A stretch of 64,000 nucleotides of DNA from Streptomyces sp. NBC_01142. GTDB lineage: Bacteria; Actinomycetota; Actinomycetes; Streptomycetales; Streptomycetaceae. Of the stretch, positions 1 through 7,627 are shown piece by piece. Numbering within the stretch: the first letter of the stretch is position 1; each line of letters begins with the position of its first letter. The notes below the pieces were generated by a model. It saw only the letters and a program-made list of their open reading frames with translations. It did no database searches and was not told the origin of the DNA. The stretch is from positions 2,418,001 through 2,482,000 of the forward strand of contig NZ_JAPEOR010000001.1 in assembly GCF_026341125.1 (NCBI RefSeq), read 5' to 3'. The position numbers and the translations under genes were made by a program.

Positions 1-1201
1 CACGCAGACTGTCCAGCGCCCCGTAGTCGTACGCGGCGTGGTACTTGGTGATCTCGCGCCGGATCTTCCGCAGCTCGCGCTCGTGCCTCACGCTCCGGGC
101 ACGCCGGCGCCGCATCCGTCCGAAGGCCCCCAGCAGCATCCAGCGCAGACTCGTGGCGGTGAACCGGACCAGCGCCCACCACTGTTCGAGACCGCCGAGC
201 GGCAGATAGGCGACATGGCTGAACCGGATGTGCACCGGCGGCAGCACATAGGCGGCGACCTGCCAGGAGAGCCGGTTCTGCGTGAGGCGCGCCCGCAGAT
301 GCATCGACACCACATACTTGCCGCCGCTGCCGACCATCTCCAGGCTGAGATAGGTGCGCATCCCGCCGCCGGGCCGGATCACACCGGCCTGGACGAGCTG
401 TTTGTCGATCCGCGGAAGAGGGCGGCGCAGCGGATCGGGCAGCAACTGCGCGCCGAGGCTCGGCACATGCAGCCCGCGGACGTAGAGGCGGTTACGGGCC
501 CGCAGGCCCTCCAGGCCCGCGACAGCGCCCATCCCCCGCGCCATGTAGGTGTGCAGACCCACCGCGTCGAACGGCATGAGCGTGAGCTTGCCGCCGCCGG
601 GTGCGTCGGCCGGCCGGCCGACGTCGATGCTCGGCCAGACGTCCTCCTTGATCTTCTCGCCGCTTCCGACAAAGGGGTTGTCGGCCTCGACGTGTGCGTC
701 GTACGGGACGACGTTGGCCAGGCGCAGTGCCTTGAGCCGGTCCTCCGTCGCCGCCTCCACGGGCGCCGCGAGGTCCTGCGGCTTCTCCTGCCCCCGGTAG
801 ACGCCGCGGGCTGCCCGCCACGCGGAGTGTCCGCTGCGGTGGACGACGACTGCCGCCACCACCAGCGCGAATGCGGCGGCCAGGCCGAACGCGGCGGCCG
901 CGCTCCGGTGGCCGTTGCCCAGCGAGGCGAGTGCCGCGATCACCGAGGCGACGATGGTGAGCAGGAGCACGGCGAGCTGCCCGTCACGTAACCTCCGGCG
1001 CTGCTGCGCCGCCCTGGCGTGCCGTACGAGCGCCACGAGGTTGATGCCCAGCGGCAGCCCGATCGCCTTGAGCCGGTCCGCGGTGAACTCGTCGAGTACT
1101 TCCTGGGCGAAGTCCTCGTCGAGATGCGTGTGCGCGCAGAGCAGCCGGGTGACGGCGTCCTCGCGGTACTGCGGCAGGAGCGGCATGGGTGCTGGCGTCA
1201 T
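1..1201 (-). CDS. Membrane protein of unknown function, 3' end cut by window edge
   Basis: I do not recognise this family. The protein starts MTPAPMPLLPQYRED from an ATG at 1201, preceded by a strong AGGAGG ribosome site 7-8 bases upstream. It reads open through the window edge for at least 400 residues. The first ~75 residues are soluble and charged. Two hydrophobic segments follow at roughly residues 78-96 and 103-122. The rest is a long soluble part ending in an Arg/Glu-rich stretch that looks helical. No catalytic motif is visible. The reading frame is supported by the GC-rich third codon position and the ribosome site. It diverges from nothing nearby: fdhD is also on the minus strand, 175 bases upstream. 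Confidence 0.75.
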   Translation of the reverse strand, partial: MTPAPMPLLPQYREDAVTRLLCAHTHLDEDFAQEVLDEFTADRLKAIGLPLGINLVALVRHARAAQQRRRLRDGQLAVLLLTIVASVIAALASLGNGHRSAAAAFGLAAAFALVVAAVVVHRSGHSAWRAARGVYRGQEKPQDLAAPVEAATEDRLKALRLANVVPYDAHVEADNPFVGSGEKIKEDVWPSIDVGRPADAPGGGKLTLMPFDAVGLHTYMARGMGAVAGLEGLRARNRLYVRGLHVPSLGAQLLPDPLRRPLPRIDKQLVQAGVIRPGGGMRTYLSLEMVGSGGKYVVSMHLRARLTQNRLSWQVAAYVLPPVHIRFSHVAYLPLGGLEQWWALVRFTATSLRWMLLGAFGRMRRRRARSVRHERELRKIRREITKYHAAYDYGALDSLR

Positions 1202-1376
1202 CGGTCCCCCTCCTGGTGATGCCATTCCCAGCCTAGGGAGACACGGTGGATCTGTCCGCCGATTTCAGCAGGCCAGGCGGCCGAACCCGGCCGGTCGTCC
1301 GGCCTCCTGCGGTGGGACCCGGCCGCCACAGGGCGATCCCGCCGACCGGTCCCGAATCCCGTGCAACCAAGGCACT

Positions 1377-2225
1377 TCAGACCTCGGTGCTCAGGGCGAT
1401 GCGCTCGTCGCCCGCGTACACGTTCATATTGGGACCGCGCAGAAAACCGATCAGGGTCAGCCCCGTCTCGGCGGCCAGGTCGACAGCGAGCGACGACGGG
1501 GCGGAGACGGCGGCGAGCACCGGGATGCCCGCCATCACCGCCTTCTGGGCGAGCTCGAAGGACGCCCGCCCGGAGACCAGCAGAATCACCCGGGACAGGG
1601 GCAGCCGGTCGTCCTGGAGCGCCCGGCCGACCAGCTTGTCGACAGCGTTGTGCCTGCCGACGTCCTCCCGTATGTCGAGCAGTTCCCCCTCCTCCGAGAA
1701 GAGCGCCGCCGCGTGCAGCCCCCCGGTCCGGTCGAAGACCTGCTGCGCCGCCCGCAGGCGGTCGGGGAGGCCGGCGAGCAGAGCGGGCTCGACGCGGAGC
1801 GGGGGAGTGTCGGCGATGGGGAAGCGGGCGATGGTGCGTACGGCGTCGAGGCTGGCCTTGCCGCACAGACCGCAGGAGGACGTGGTGTAGACGTTGCGCT
1901 CGAGGGTGATGTCGGGGACGGGCACGCCCGGCGCGAGCTGGACATCCACCACGTTGTACGTGTTGGTGCCGTCGTCCTTCGCACCGGCGCAGTACACGAT
2001 GGTGCGTATCTCGCGCGCCGCCCCGAGCACGCCCTCGCTGACCAGGAAGCCCGCCGCGAGCGCGAAGTCGTCGCCCGGGGTGCGCATGGTGATCGCGAGC
2101 GGCTTGCCGTTGAGCCGGATCTCCAGAGGCTCCTCGGCGACCAGGGTGTCGGGACGGGTCGACACCGCCCCGCCCCTGATGCGGATGGTGCGGCGGCGCT
2201 CGGTGACCCGTCCCATGACGATCAC
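1377..2225 (-). CDS. fdhD: FdhD sulfurtransferase for formate dehydrogenase
   Basis: 282 residues, normal for FdhD. FdhD moves sulfur from a cysteine desulfurase to the bis-MGD molybdenum cofactor of formate dehydrogenase, and works in the cytoplasm. The paired catalytic cysteines are visible as CGLC (Cys118 and Cys121) after TTSS, and the conserved GRHNAVDKLVG segment lies further on. The GTG at 2225 overlaps the stop codon of a decayed iron-sulfur reading frame (ATGTGA), so translation was probably coupled to it. An ATG at 2216 is an alternative start; neither has a clear ribosome site. A formate dehydrogenase catalytic subunit is not seen in this window, so its client must be elsewhere. 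Confidence 0.93.
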   Translation of the reverse strand: MIVMGRVTERRRTIRIRGGAVSTRPDTLVAEEPLEIRLNGKPLAITMRTPGDDFALAAGFLVSEGVLGAAREIRTIVYCAGAKDDGTNTYNVVDVQLAPGVPVPDITLERNVYTTSSCGLCGKASLDAVRTIARFPIADTPPLRVEPALLAGLPDRLRAAQQVFDRTGGLHAAALFSEEGELLDIREDVGRHNAVDKLVGRALQDDRLPLSRVILLVSGRASFELAQKAVMAGIPVLAAVSAPSSLAVDLAAETGLTLIGFLRGPNMNVYAGDERIALSTEV

Positions 2226-2395
2226 ATCCGATTCTGTACGTGCTGGAAGCCGAAGCGGCCCTTGATGCAGCGGTTGCCGTGGGTCACCGGGCTGTCGTGA
2301 GGCGAAGTGACCTTGAAGAATTCATTCTCCTGCAGATGCAGAGTGAGCTTGCAGCCGACGCCGCAACAGGCGCAGACCGTGGTCGTCTCCGTCCG
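2225..2395 (-). pseudogene. C-terminal remnant of a [4Fe-4S] formate dehydrogenase-type subunit
   Basis: About 57 codons match the carboxy end of the 2Fe-2S/4Fe-4S protein that usually precedes fdhD in actinomycetes. Visible are the cluster motif C-x2-C-x3-C (CACCGVGC) and the later THGNRCIKGRFG with the fourth cysteine. The rest of the usual ~300-residue protein (2Fe-2S and ferredoxin-like domains) is missing. Upstream of 2395 the frame stays open but reads sequence unlike this family, and no ATG, GTG or TTG lies between the operator at 2455 and the start of homology. I therefore call it a deletion remnant. What survives still overlaps fdhD by the stop/start bases. Confidence 0.7.
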
Positions 2396-2454
2396 GTCGA
2401 GCGGCCGAGCGAGGGCGAAAGTGAGAGAGACGAGGAGAGGAAACGTCGACAGAA

Positions 2455-2470
2455 TATTGTCTACAGTATG
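2455..2470. promoter_or_regulatory. Probable GntR/FCD operator in front of the fdhD remnant and KAS III gene
   Basis: TATTGTCTACAGTATG. Its reverse complement shares the 13-mer ACTGTAGACAATA with 4112-4127, which lies just before the GntR gene. It is located between the leftward fdhD unit and the rightward KAS III-like gene, so it could control either or both. Confidence 0.6.
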
Positions 2471-2614
2471 CTGTTCAGGGTCCAAGGGGGCGTTGCCACC
2501 CTGGGAGAAGCTCCAAAGTCCTGGCCCCGAAGCTGTGGGATCACGTGCCGTCGTACCAGGCGGTAACACCCAAGACTGGGTAGTTCCTGACTTTCGTTGC
2601 GAGGGGAACCATCC

Positions 2615-3562
2615 ATGACCGGCTCACGTGTCGTCGCCCTGGGGCACTACCAGCCCGCCAAGGTGCTCACCAACGATGACCTGGCGGCCATGGTCGACAC
2701 CAGCGACGAGTGGATCCGCAGCCGCGTCGGGATCGAGACCCGGCATGTGGCGGGCCCCGACGAACCGGTCGACGAGCTGGCCGCGCACGCCGGAGCGAAG
2801 GCCCTCGCCTCCGCCGGTCTGACGCCCGCCGACATCGACCTCGTCCTGGTTGCCACCTCCACCGCCATCGACCGCTCCCCGAACACCGCGGCCCGCGTCG
2901 CGGCCCGCCTCGGCATGGGCTCGCCCGCCGTCATGGACCTCAATGTCGTCTGCGCGGGCTTCACGCACGCGCTCGCCACGGCCGACCACACCGTACGGGC
3001 GGGAGCCGCGACCCGCGCCCTGGTCATCGGCGCCGACAAGATGGCCGACATCACCGACTGGACCGACCGCACCACCTGCGTGCTCGTCGGCGACGGCGCC
3101 GGCGCTGCGGTCGTCGAGGCGACCGGTCCCGACGAGGACCCCGGCATCGGCCCGGTGCTGTGGGGCTCGGTCCCGGAGATGGGTCATGCCGTACGCATCG
3201 AAGGCACCCCGCCGCGCTTCGCGCAGGAGGGCCAGTCGGTCTACCGCTGGGCCACCACCCAGCTCCCGCCCATCGCCCGCAAGGTCTGCGAGCGGGCCGG
3301 CGTCACTCCCGAGGAGCTGGCGGCAGTCGTCCTGCACCAGGCCAATCTGCGGATCATCGAGCCCGTCGCCCAGAAGATCGGTGCGGTGAACGCCGTGATC
3401 GCCCGCGATGTGGTGCAGTCCGGCAACACCTCGGCCGCCTCGATCCCGATGGCGCTCTCCAAGCTCGTCGAGCGCGGCGAGATCGCGTCGGGAGATCCCG
3501 TCCTGCTCTTCGGCTTCGGTGGCAACCTCTCGTACGCGGGTCAGGTGATCCGCTGCCCCTGA
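2615..3562 (+). CDS. 3-oxoacyl-ACP synthase III family protein (FabH-like ketosynthase)
   Basis: 315 residues from the ATG at 2615, chosen because AGGGGA sits just upstream; a longer frame from 2597 adds six unlikely residues. The fold is the KAS III thiolase type, which condenses an acyl-CoA with malonyl-ACP or forms related C-C bonds. The catalytic triad is complete: Cys113 in VVCAGF, His241 in LHQANLR, Asn271 in SGNTSAAS. The DEWIRSRVGIETR signature near residues 32-45 is typical of FabH. It stands apart from any fatty acid synthase genes and has no neighbouring ACP, so it is probably a paralogue for a special acyl group rather than the housekeeping FabH. NUDIX and GntR genes follow on the same strand. 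Confidence 0.9.
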   Translation: MTGSRVVALGHYQPAKVLTNDDLAAMVDTSDEWIRSRVGIETRHVAGPDEPVDELAAHAGAKALASAGLTPADIDLVLVATSTAIDRSPNTAARVAARLGMGSPAVMDLNVVCAGFTHALATADHTVRAGAATRALVIGADKMADITDWTDRTTCVLVGDGAGAAVVEATGPDEDPGIGPVLWGSVPEMGHAVRIEGTPPRFAQEGQSVYRWATTQLPPIARKVCERAGVTPEELAAVVLHQANLRIIEPVAQKIGAVNAVIARDVVQSGNTSAASIPMALSKLVERGEIASGDPVLLFGFGGNLSYAGQVIRCP

Positions 3563-3589
3563 TCGCCCAGGGACCTCCACACTGACCCC

Positions 3590-4066
3590 ATGGAGACGAA
3601 GCGAAGCGCCGGCCTGCTGCTGTTCCGCAGGCGGGGTCCCGCCACCGAGGTTCTCATCGGCCACATGGGAGGGCCGTTCTGGCAGGCCCGTGACGCGGAG
3701 GCCTGGTCGGTGCCGAAGGGTGAGTACACCCCGGAGGAGGAGGCGATGGCCGCCGCGCGCCGGGAGTTCCAGGAAGAACTCGGCCTGCGGCCGCCCGACG
3801 GGACCTGGCTGCCGCTCGGTGAAGTCCGTCAGGCGAACGGCAAGATCGTCACCTGCTGGGCACTGGAGGGCGACCTCGACACCGCCCTCGTCGTGCCGGG
3901 CACCTTCACCATGGAGTGGCCGCGGGGATCAGGCCGTGTCCAGGAGTTTCCCGAGATCGACCGGGCCGAGTGGTTCGAGGCCCGGGCGGCGAGCGAGAGG
4001 CTGGTGAAGGGCCAGCGTGTCTTCCTGGAACGGCTCGAGGAGCTTCTCGAGCCGGACTCGCAGTGA
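3590..4066 (+). CDS. NUDIX hydrolase
   Basis: 158 residues. The complete Nudix box runs from Gly44 to Leu66, with the metal-binding REFQEE core at 58-63 and Gly65. NUDIX enzymes hydrolyse a nucleoside diphosphate linked to another moiety. The start METKRSAGLLLFRR and the SVPKGEYTPEE segment resemble the actinobacterial NUDIX proteins annotated as predicted NTP pyrophosphohydrolases. The substrate cannot be read from sequence. It lies 27 bases after the KAS III-like gene and may share its transcript. Confidence 0.9.
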   Translation: METKRSAGLLLFRRRGPATEVLIGHMGGPFWQARDAEAWSVPKGEYTPEEEAMAAARREFQEELGLRPPDGTWLPLGEVRQANGKIVTCWALEGDLDTALVVPGTFTMEWPRGSGRVQEFPEIDRAEWFEARAASERLVKGQRVFLERLEELLEPDSQ

Positions 4067-4111
4067 CCGGAGGCGACGGGATCTCCTCCGGGCACAGGGG
4101 ACTGTGCTCGG

Positions 4112-4127
4112 TAGACTGTAGACAATA
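4112..4127. promoter_or_regulatory. Probable autoregulatory GntR operator
   Basis: TAGACTGTAGACAATA, 38 bases upstream of the GntR start. The 13-mer ACTGTAGACAATA recurs inverted at 2455-2470. TAGACT within it could serve as a -10 element, which would let the repressor block its own promoter. Confidence 0.6.
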
Positions 4128-4164
4128 GCCAAGTGTCGCTCGCTGTTGTTGACCAGGAGGGACC

Positions 4165-4863
4165 GTGACGTTGTCCGCAGGACTCCCGCAGGGAACCGTG
4201 CCAAAGCTGGAACGCCCGGGTCCGCTGCGCGAGCGCGTGTACGAAGCGCTCCTGGAACTGATCACGACCCGCGCCCTGCGTCCCGGCCAGCACCTGGTCG
4301 AGAGCGAACTCGCGGGCCATCTCGGGGTCTCCCGCCAGCCCGTGCGCGAGGCGCTGCAGCGGCTGAACACCGAGGGCTGGGTCGATCTGCGCCCGGCGCA
4401 GGGCGCGTTCGTCCATGAGCCGACCGAGTCGGAGGCGGACCATCTGCTCTCGGTCCGCACACTTCTTGAGGCGGAGGCGGCCCGGCTGGCCGCCGCGAAC
4501 TCCGGCCCGGCGGGCATCGCGGCGCTGGAGGAGCTGTGCGCACAGGGCGAACAGGCTGTGGCGGACGACGACGCCGACCTGGCGGTAGCCACCAACGCGC
4601 GCTTCCACGCGAAGGTGATGGAGCTGGCCGGGAATCCCGTCCTGGCGGAGCTGGCGGGTCAGGTGGAACGCCGGGTCCGCTGGTACTACACGCCGGTGGC
4701 GCGGCAGCGCGGCAGACAGTCGTGGATCGAGCACCGGGAGCTGATCGCGGCGATCCTGGCCCGTGACGAGCAGCGCGCGACCGAGGTCGTGCGCGCGCAC
4801 ACCGAGCACACCCGGACGACCTACCACCAGCGCGAACAGGGTGAGAGGGCGTTGTGGACGTAG
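4165..4863 (+). CDS. GntR-family transcriptional regulator, FCD type
   Basis: 232 residues from a GTG with AGGAGG five to six bases upstream. An N-terminal winged helix-turn-helix (about residues 15-80, with VYEALLELITTRALRPG and LGVSRQPVREALQRL) is followed by an all-helical FCD ligand-binding domain. That domain contains the usual metal/carboxylate-binding features (NARFHAKVM, then WIEHRELIAAIL). Regulators of this class repress until a small organic acid binds. The shared operator in its own promoter and before fdhD/KAS III suggests it controls both. The gene is followed by a strong inverted repeat at 5052-5085. Confidence 0.92.
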   Translation: MTLSAGLPQGTVPKLERPGPLRERVYEALLELITTRALRPGQHLVESELAGHLGVSRQPVREALQRLNTEGWVDLRPAQGAFVHEPTESEADHLLSVRTLLEAEAARLAAANSGPAGIAALEELCAQGEQAVADDDADLAVATNARFHAKVMELAGNPVLAELAGQVERRVRWYYTPVARQRGRQSWIEHRELIAAILARDEQRATEVVRAHTEHTRTTYHQREQGERALWT

Positions 4864-4962
4864 CGCCGTTCGCCCGCGGGGCCGGGTCCTGCAGCGTGTG
4901 GTGCGTGCCACGGCACGGCGGGAGGACCGCTCTCGTACGGGACGTACCTGGGCGACTCCCTA

Positions 4963-5003
4963 TCTTCATGGGGTGATTCGCTGTCTTCATGCGGTGATGC
5001 GCT
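4963..5003. repeat. 21-bp period direct repeat, two copies
   Basis: TCTTCATGGGGTGATTCGCT at 4963-4982 and TCTTCATGCGGTGATGCGCT at 4984-5003 differ at two positions. It lies in the noncoding stretch after the GntR gene. Function unknown. Confidence 0.6.
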
Positions 5004-5051
5004 CTGGCGCGCGTCCTCGACTTCGGCACCGGGCTCGTGCAGCCCGGAACG

Positions 5052-5085
5052 GTGACGTGGGTCCGTGGTGCGGGCCCCACGTCAC
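5052..5085. terminator. Strong inverted repeat, probable bidirectional terminator
   Basis: GTGACGTGGG (5052-5061) pairs perfectly with CCCACGTCAC (5076-5085) around a 14-base loop. It sits between the rightward GntR gene and the leftward genes. A second weaker hairpin (CGCGCC/GGCGCG, 5103-5121) follows. There is no T-run, as is common in Streptomyces. The IS insertion at 5142 separates both from the Ig-like gene at 6823. Confidence 0.6.
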
Positions 5086-5297
5086 GACGAGAGCAATGGA
5101 CGCGCGCCAGGCGCCGGCGCGTAGTTCCCGCGAGGAGCTAACCTCGCTGTTTCGCTTCGGGTGGTTGAGGCGGTCTGATCGCGGCGGACCGGTGATTTCG
5201 TTTGCTTGTCGTCGGGTGGGCATGGCTGGGCCCCGGCGCTCGGGCCGGGTGCTCCAGGGTTCCTCGGGTCGTGGGTGGGCAGGGATGGTGCCGAGGT

Positions 5298-6701
5298 TCA
5301 GGTGGACGGCCGTGGCAGGGCCGTGAGGCGGGCGAATGCGCTGCTCAGTTCGTGCCGCCAGGGCCAGGTTGCGGAGATTCGCAGGTTAAAGCGGCGTCCG
5401 CCGCGGGTGATGCGGGCGGCGACGTGCAGCAGCCGGTAGCGGAGCTTCTTGGGTTCGGCGGTAGCCAGTTCGCTGTCCAGCAGGAGGACGCGCGTCCAGG
5501 CCAGCAGGTCGATTGCCGCGAGGCTGAGTTCGAGCCAGGCGGTGTTGATGGTGAAGTGGCGTGAGGGGAAGCGGCCGAAGCCTGTGGTCTTGCCCGTTCG
5601 GATGTGGTCCTCGACGGTGGCGTGCCCGCGGTGGCGGACTTCGAGGAACTGGGCGGAGCCGCCGGTGAACGGTGTGTCGGTGAGGAACACCTGATGCCGC
5701 AGGCCCTCGTCCTGGTCGAACAGCGAGAGCTGGGCGCCGGGGTGTGGACGTTCCCGTCGGACGATGATGCGGGTGCCGGGCGGGTAGCCGTTCAGGTCGA
5801 CCATGCCGGTCAGTTCGGCGACCTCGGCCCCGGCACGCAGGGTTCCGTCCTGGTCCAGGGCGGGATGCCAGACCTGCCCGGGCAGGGCCCGGACCGCGCG
5901 GCGGACCGGCTCGGTGACCGCGTATCCGACCGAGAAGAAGGTACGGATTCCTCGTGTCCGCAGGTTCCGGACGTGAGTGAGGAAGGCTTTCGCTCCTCCG
6001 GCGCTGTCGGTGCGGATCAGGATGTCGATGCCGTGCCGGTGAGCGTCGGGGATCTGTGCGAGGGCCTGATCGAGGACTGTGATGTGATCGGCGGCGGTGT
6101 TGGCGCCGGCGTTGCCGGGCCGCAGCAGCCCGGACATGGCCTCACCGGTATTCGCCAGGAAACACAGCAGCGGGTGGTAGCCGAAGCCGCCTTTGTAGGT
6201 GGGCGCGGCCTCCTCCTTCTGGGAGTGGCACGTGATCAGCGTGGCGTCGATGTCCAGGACGAGACCGGGCAGTTCCTGCCCTGCGGCCCGGGTCGTGGGT
6301 ATGCCGGTTCCGGTCTCGGCGGCCTGCAGCCAGGCCACTTCCCGGGCCTGGGCCCTTGCCGATCGCAGCGCAGCGAGTACGTTCTCGTCCGTGTCGGCGA
6401 GCAGCCGCCAGGCCGTGGGTGTCGAGGCGACCGGACCGAACACCTCTGCCTGGTCCCTGAGCACGGCCAGGTCGGCGATGGCTTCGCCGCCATCGGCAAG
6501 AGTCACCGCAAGGTCGGTCGCGACCCGGCCCGGATCGTGCCCGGTTGCGCGGGGACGAAGAGGCCGCAGCGCGGTGGAGTACGCGGTCGTCAGACCGGTG
6601 GCATCAGCGAGATCGGCGAGCAGACGTGCCCCGGCATGCCCGACCACCCCCGCTCCGTCAGCCGACACATGGAGCTTGGGACGCGAACCGATACCCTGCA
6701 C
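5298..6701 (-). CDS. IS1380-family DDE transposase
   Basis: 467 residues from the GTG at 6701 (protein begins VQGIGSRPKLHVSADG), typical of this family. The open frame extends beyond the right end of the element, so longer starts are excluded. Probable catalytic acids are Asp152 in DIDATL, Asp232 in RTDSAGG and Glu364 in TVEDHI. The last is followed by GFGRFPSRHF and a conserved N-x2-W segment, as in other IS1380 transposases. No frameshift or early stop is seen. Its start region lies beside one arm of a long inverted repeat (6705-6775) that may limit translation. Confidence 0.92.
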   Translation of the reverse strand: MQGIGSRPKLHVSADGAGVVGHAGARLLADLADATGLTTAYSTALRPLRPRATGHDPGRVATDLAVTLADGGEAIADLAVLRDQAEVFGPVASTPTAWRLLADTDENVLAALRSARAQAREVAWLQAAETGTGIPTTRAAGQELPGLVLDIDATLITCHSQKEEAAPTYKGGFGYHPLLCFLANTGEAMSGLLRPGNAGANTAADHITVLDQALAQIPDAHRHGIDILIRTDSAGGAKAFLTHVRNLRTRGIRTFFSVGYAVTEPVRRAVRALPGQVWHPALDQDGTLRAGAEVAELTGMVDLNGYPPGTRIIVRRERPHPGAQLSLFDQDEGLRHQVFLTDTPFTGGSAQFLEVRHRGHATVEDHIRTGKTTGFGRFPSRHFTINTAWLELSLAAIDLLAWTRVLLLDSELATAEPKKLRYRLLHVAARITRGGRRFNLRISATWPWRHELSSAFARLTALPRPST

Positions 6702-6704
6702 GCA

Positions 6705-6775
6705 GAAAGTGCCTTCCGCCTGGACCGACAGAACCCCTCGACAAGGTTCATCGTCCCAGCCCAGAAGGCACTTTC
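6705..6775 (-). promoter_or_regulatory. Inverted repeat that could hide the transposase ribosome site
   Basis: GAAGGCACTTTC (6764-6775) and GAAAGTGCCTTC (6705-6716) are a perfect 12-bp inverted repeat with a 47-base spacer. In the minus-strand transcript the distal arm contains the GGAAGG ribosome site just before the GTG at 6701. Transcripts entering from outside would fold and block translation, while an internal promoter between the arms would omit one arm. Confidence 0.5.
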
Positions 6776-6822
6776 GCGTTACCGCCCGTGATCCGGACAC
6801 AGGTCCAAGTGAAACGCGCAGG

Positions 6823-7374
6823 CTAAGCGGTCTCGGCGCGGGTGTTGCCGGGGACGAAAACGATTGTGCCGCCACCTGCAACCGTGCCGCCGCCTACAAT
6901 CGTGCCGCCACCTACGATCCAGCCACCATCGCCATCACAGGTGTGGCAGCAGGGGTACGGAGGTTCGGGCGTATTCGGTGTTCCTGACACCTGGACGGTG
7001 GTCGTGCCGTTCGAGGCGTTGCAGTTGGCGTTGCCGTTGTATGCGGCGGTGATCGCGTGAGCGCCGGTGGAGGCGAAGCTGACCGAGTAGGCAGCTGCCC
7101 CATTGGCCGCGACGGGCACGGTGGTCAGGAGCTTCGCGCCGTCGAAGAACGTGAGGCCGAGGCCGCCGCTGGGGTCACTCGAGCACACCACCGTCGCGGT
7201 GAGCAGGACCGATTGCCCAACGGTCGCTGATGAAGGTGTTGCCTGGACCGTGGTTGCCGACGGCACTGCTGCTGCTGCCGCCGCTGTCGGCGCCGGCGAA
7301 GCAAAGGTCACCACCGCGGCGAACGCCGCGAAGGTGACCATTTTCCAAGCTTTCACTTCTCGCCAACGTCTCAC
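6823..7374 (-). CDS. Small secreted protein with a bacterial Ig-like (group 3) domain
   Basis: 183 residues from a GTG preceded by GGAGG. A Sec signal peptide is visible (MRRWREVKAWKMVTFAAFAAVVTFASPAPTAAAA in outline: basic start, hydrophobic core, Ala-x-Ala site near residue 33). One Ig-like domain follows at about residues 40-130, with the usual SATVGQSVLLTATV and GAHAITAAYNGNANC strands. The tail is Cys-rich (PCCHTC) and then Gly-rich with GGGTIVGGGT repeats. The stop codon overlaps the target duplication of the IS element, but the joined flanks give the same stop, so the protein is intact. It is probably extracellular or wall-associated; the binding partner is unknown. Confidence 0.8.
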   Translation of the reverse strand: MRRWREVKAWKMVTFAAFAAVVTFASPAPTAAAAAAVPSATTVQATPSSATVGQSVLLTATVVCSSDPSGGLGLTFFDGAKLLTTVPVAANGAAAYSVSFASTGAHAITAAYNGNANCNASNGTTTVQVSGTPNTPEPPYPCCHTCDGDGGWIVGGGTIVGGGTVAGGGTIVFVPGNTRAETA

Positions 7375-7627
7375 TGAATTGCCTCCTTGATCGGCCGTTG
7401 GGTGAGGACTGCCCCAAGGGCGTGCCCCTATACCGCACGTTCCTGCATTTCAGGGGACGTGTCTGCTTGGTCGATCCAATCGGTTGACGGAACTCGTCCG
7501 AACGGGCGGGATCCGTCCTTTCCAGGTTCGAGGACGAAGAATTCGGTTCCGTTTCTCCGCGCACTTCCCGGTGCCCCATCCGGCTTTCCACAGCCGGTCG
7601 GACCGACAGGAACGGGAGCGCGGGACT

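Larger units (their letters stand above)
5138..6826 (-). mobile_element. IS1380-family insertion sequence with 4-bp target duplication CTAA
   Basis: The element spans 5142-6822 (1681 bp), a normal size for IS1380. The ends are imperfect inverted repeats: CCTCGCTGTTTCGCTT at the left and, read inward, CCTGCGCGTTTCACTT at the right. CTAA flanks it on both sides (5138-5141 and 6823-6826). Joining the flanks restores one CTAA and an unbroken stop codon of the Ig-like gene. The only gene is the transposase on the minus strand. The intact frame, matching ends and clean duplication suggest a recent insertion. Confidence 0.85.

Noticed and set aside
4864..5137. Possible second gene between gntR and the IS element
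   Set aside because: Only short frames; the region holds hairpins and a 21-bp repeat, consistent with a terminator zone.
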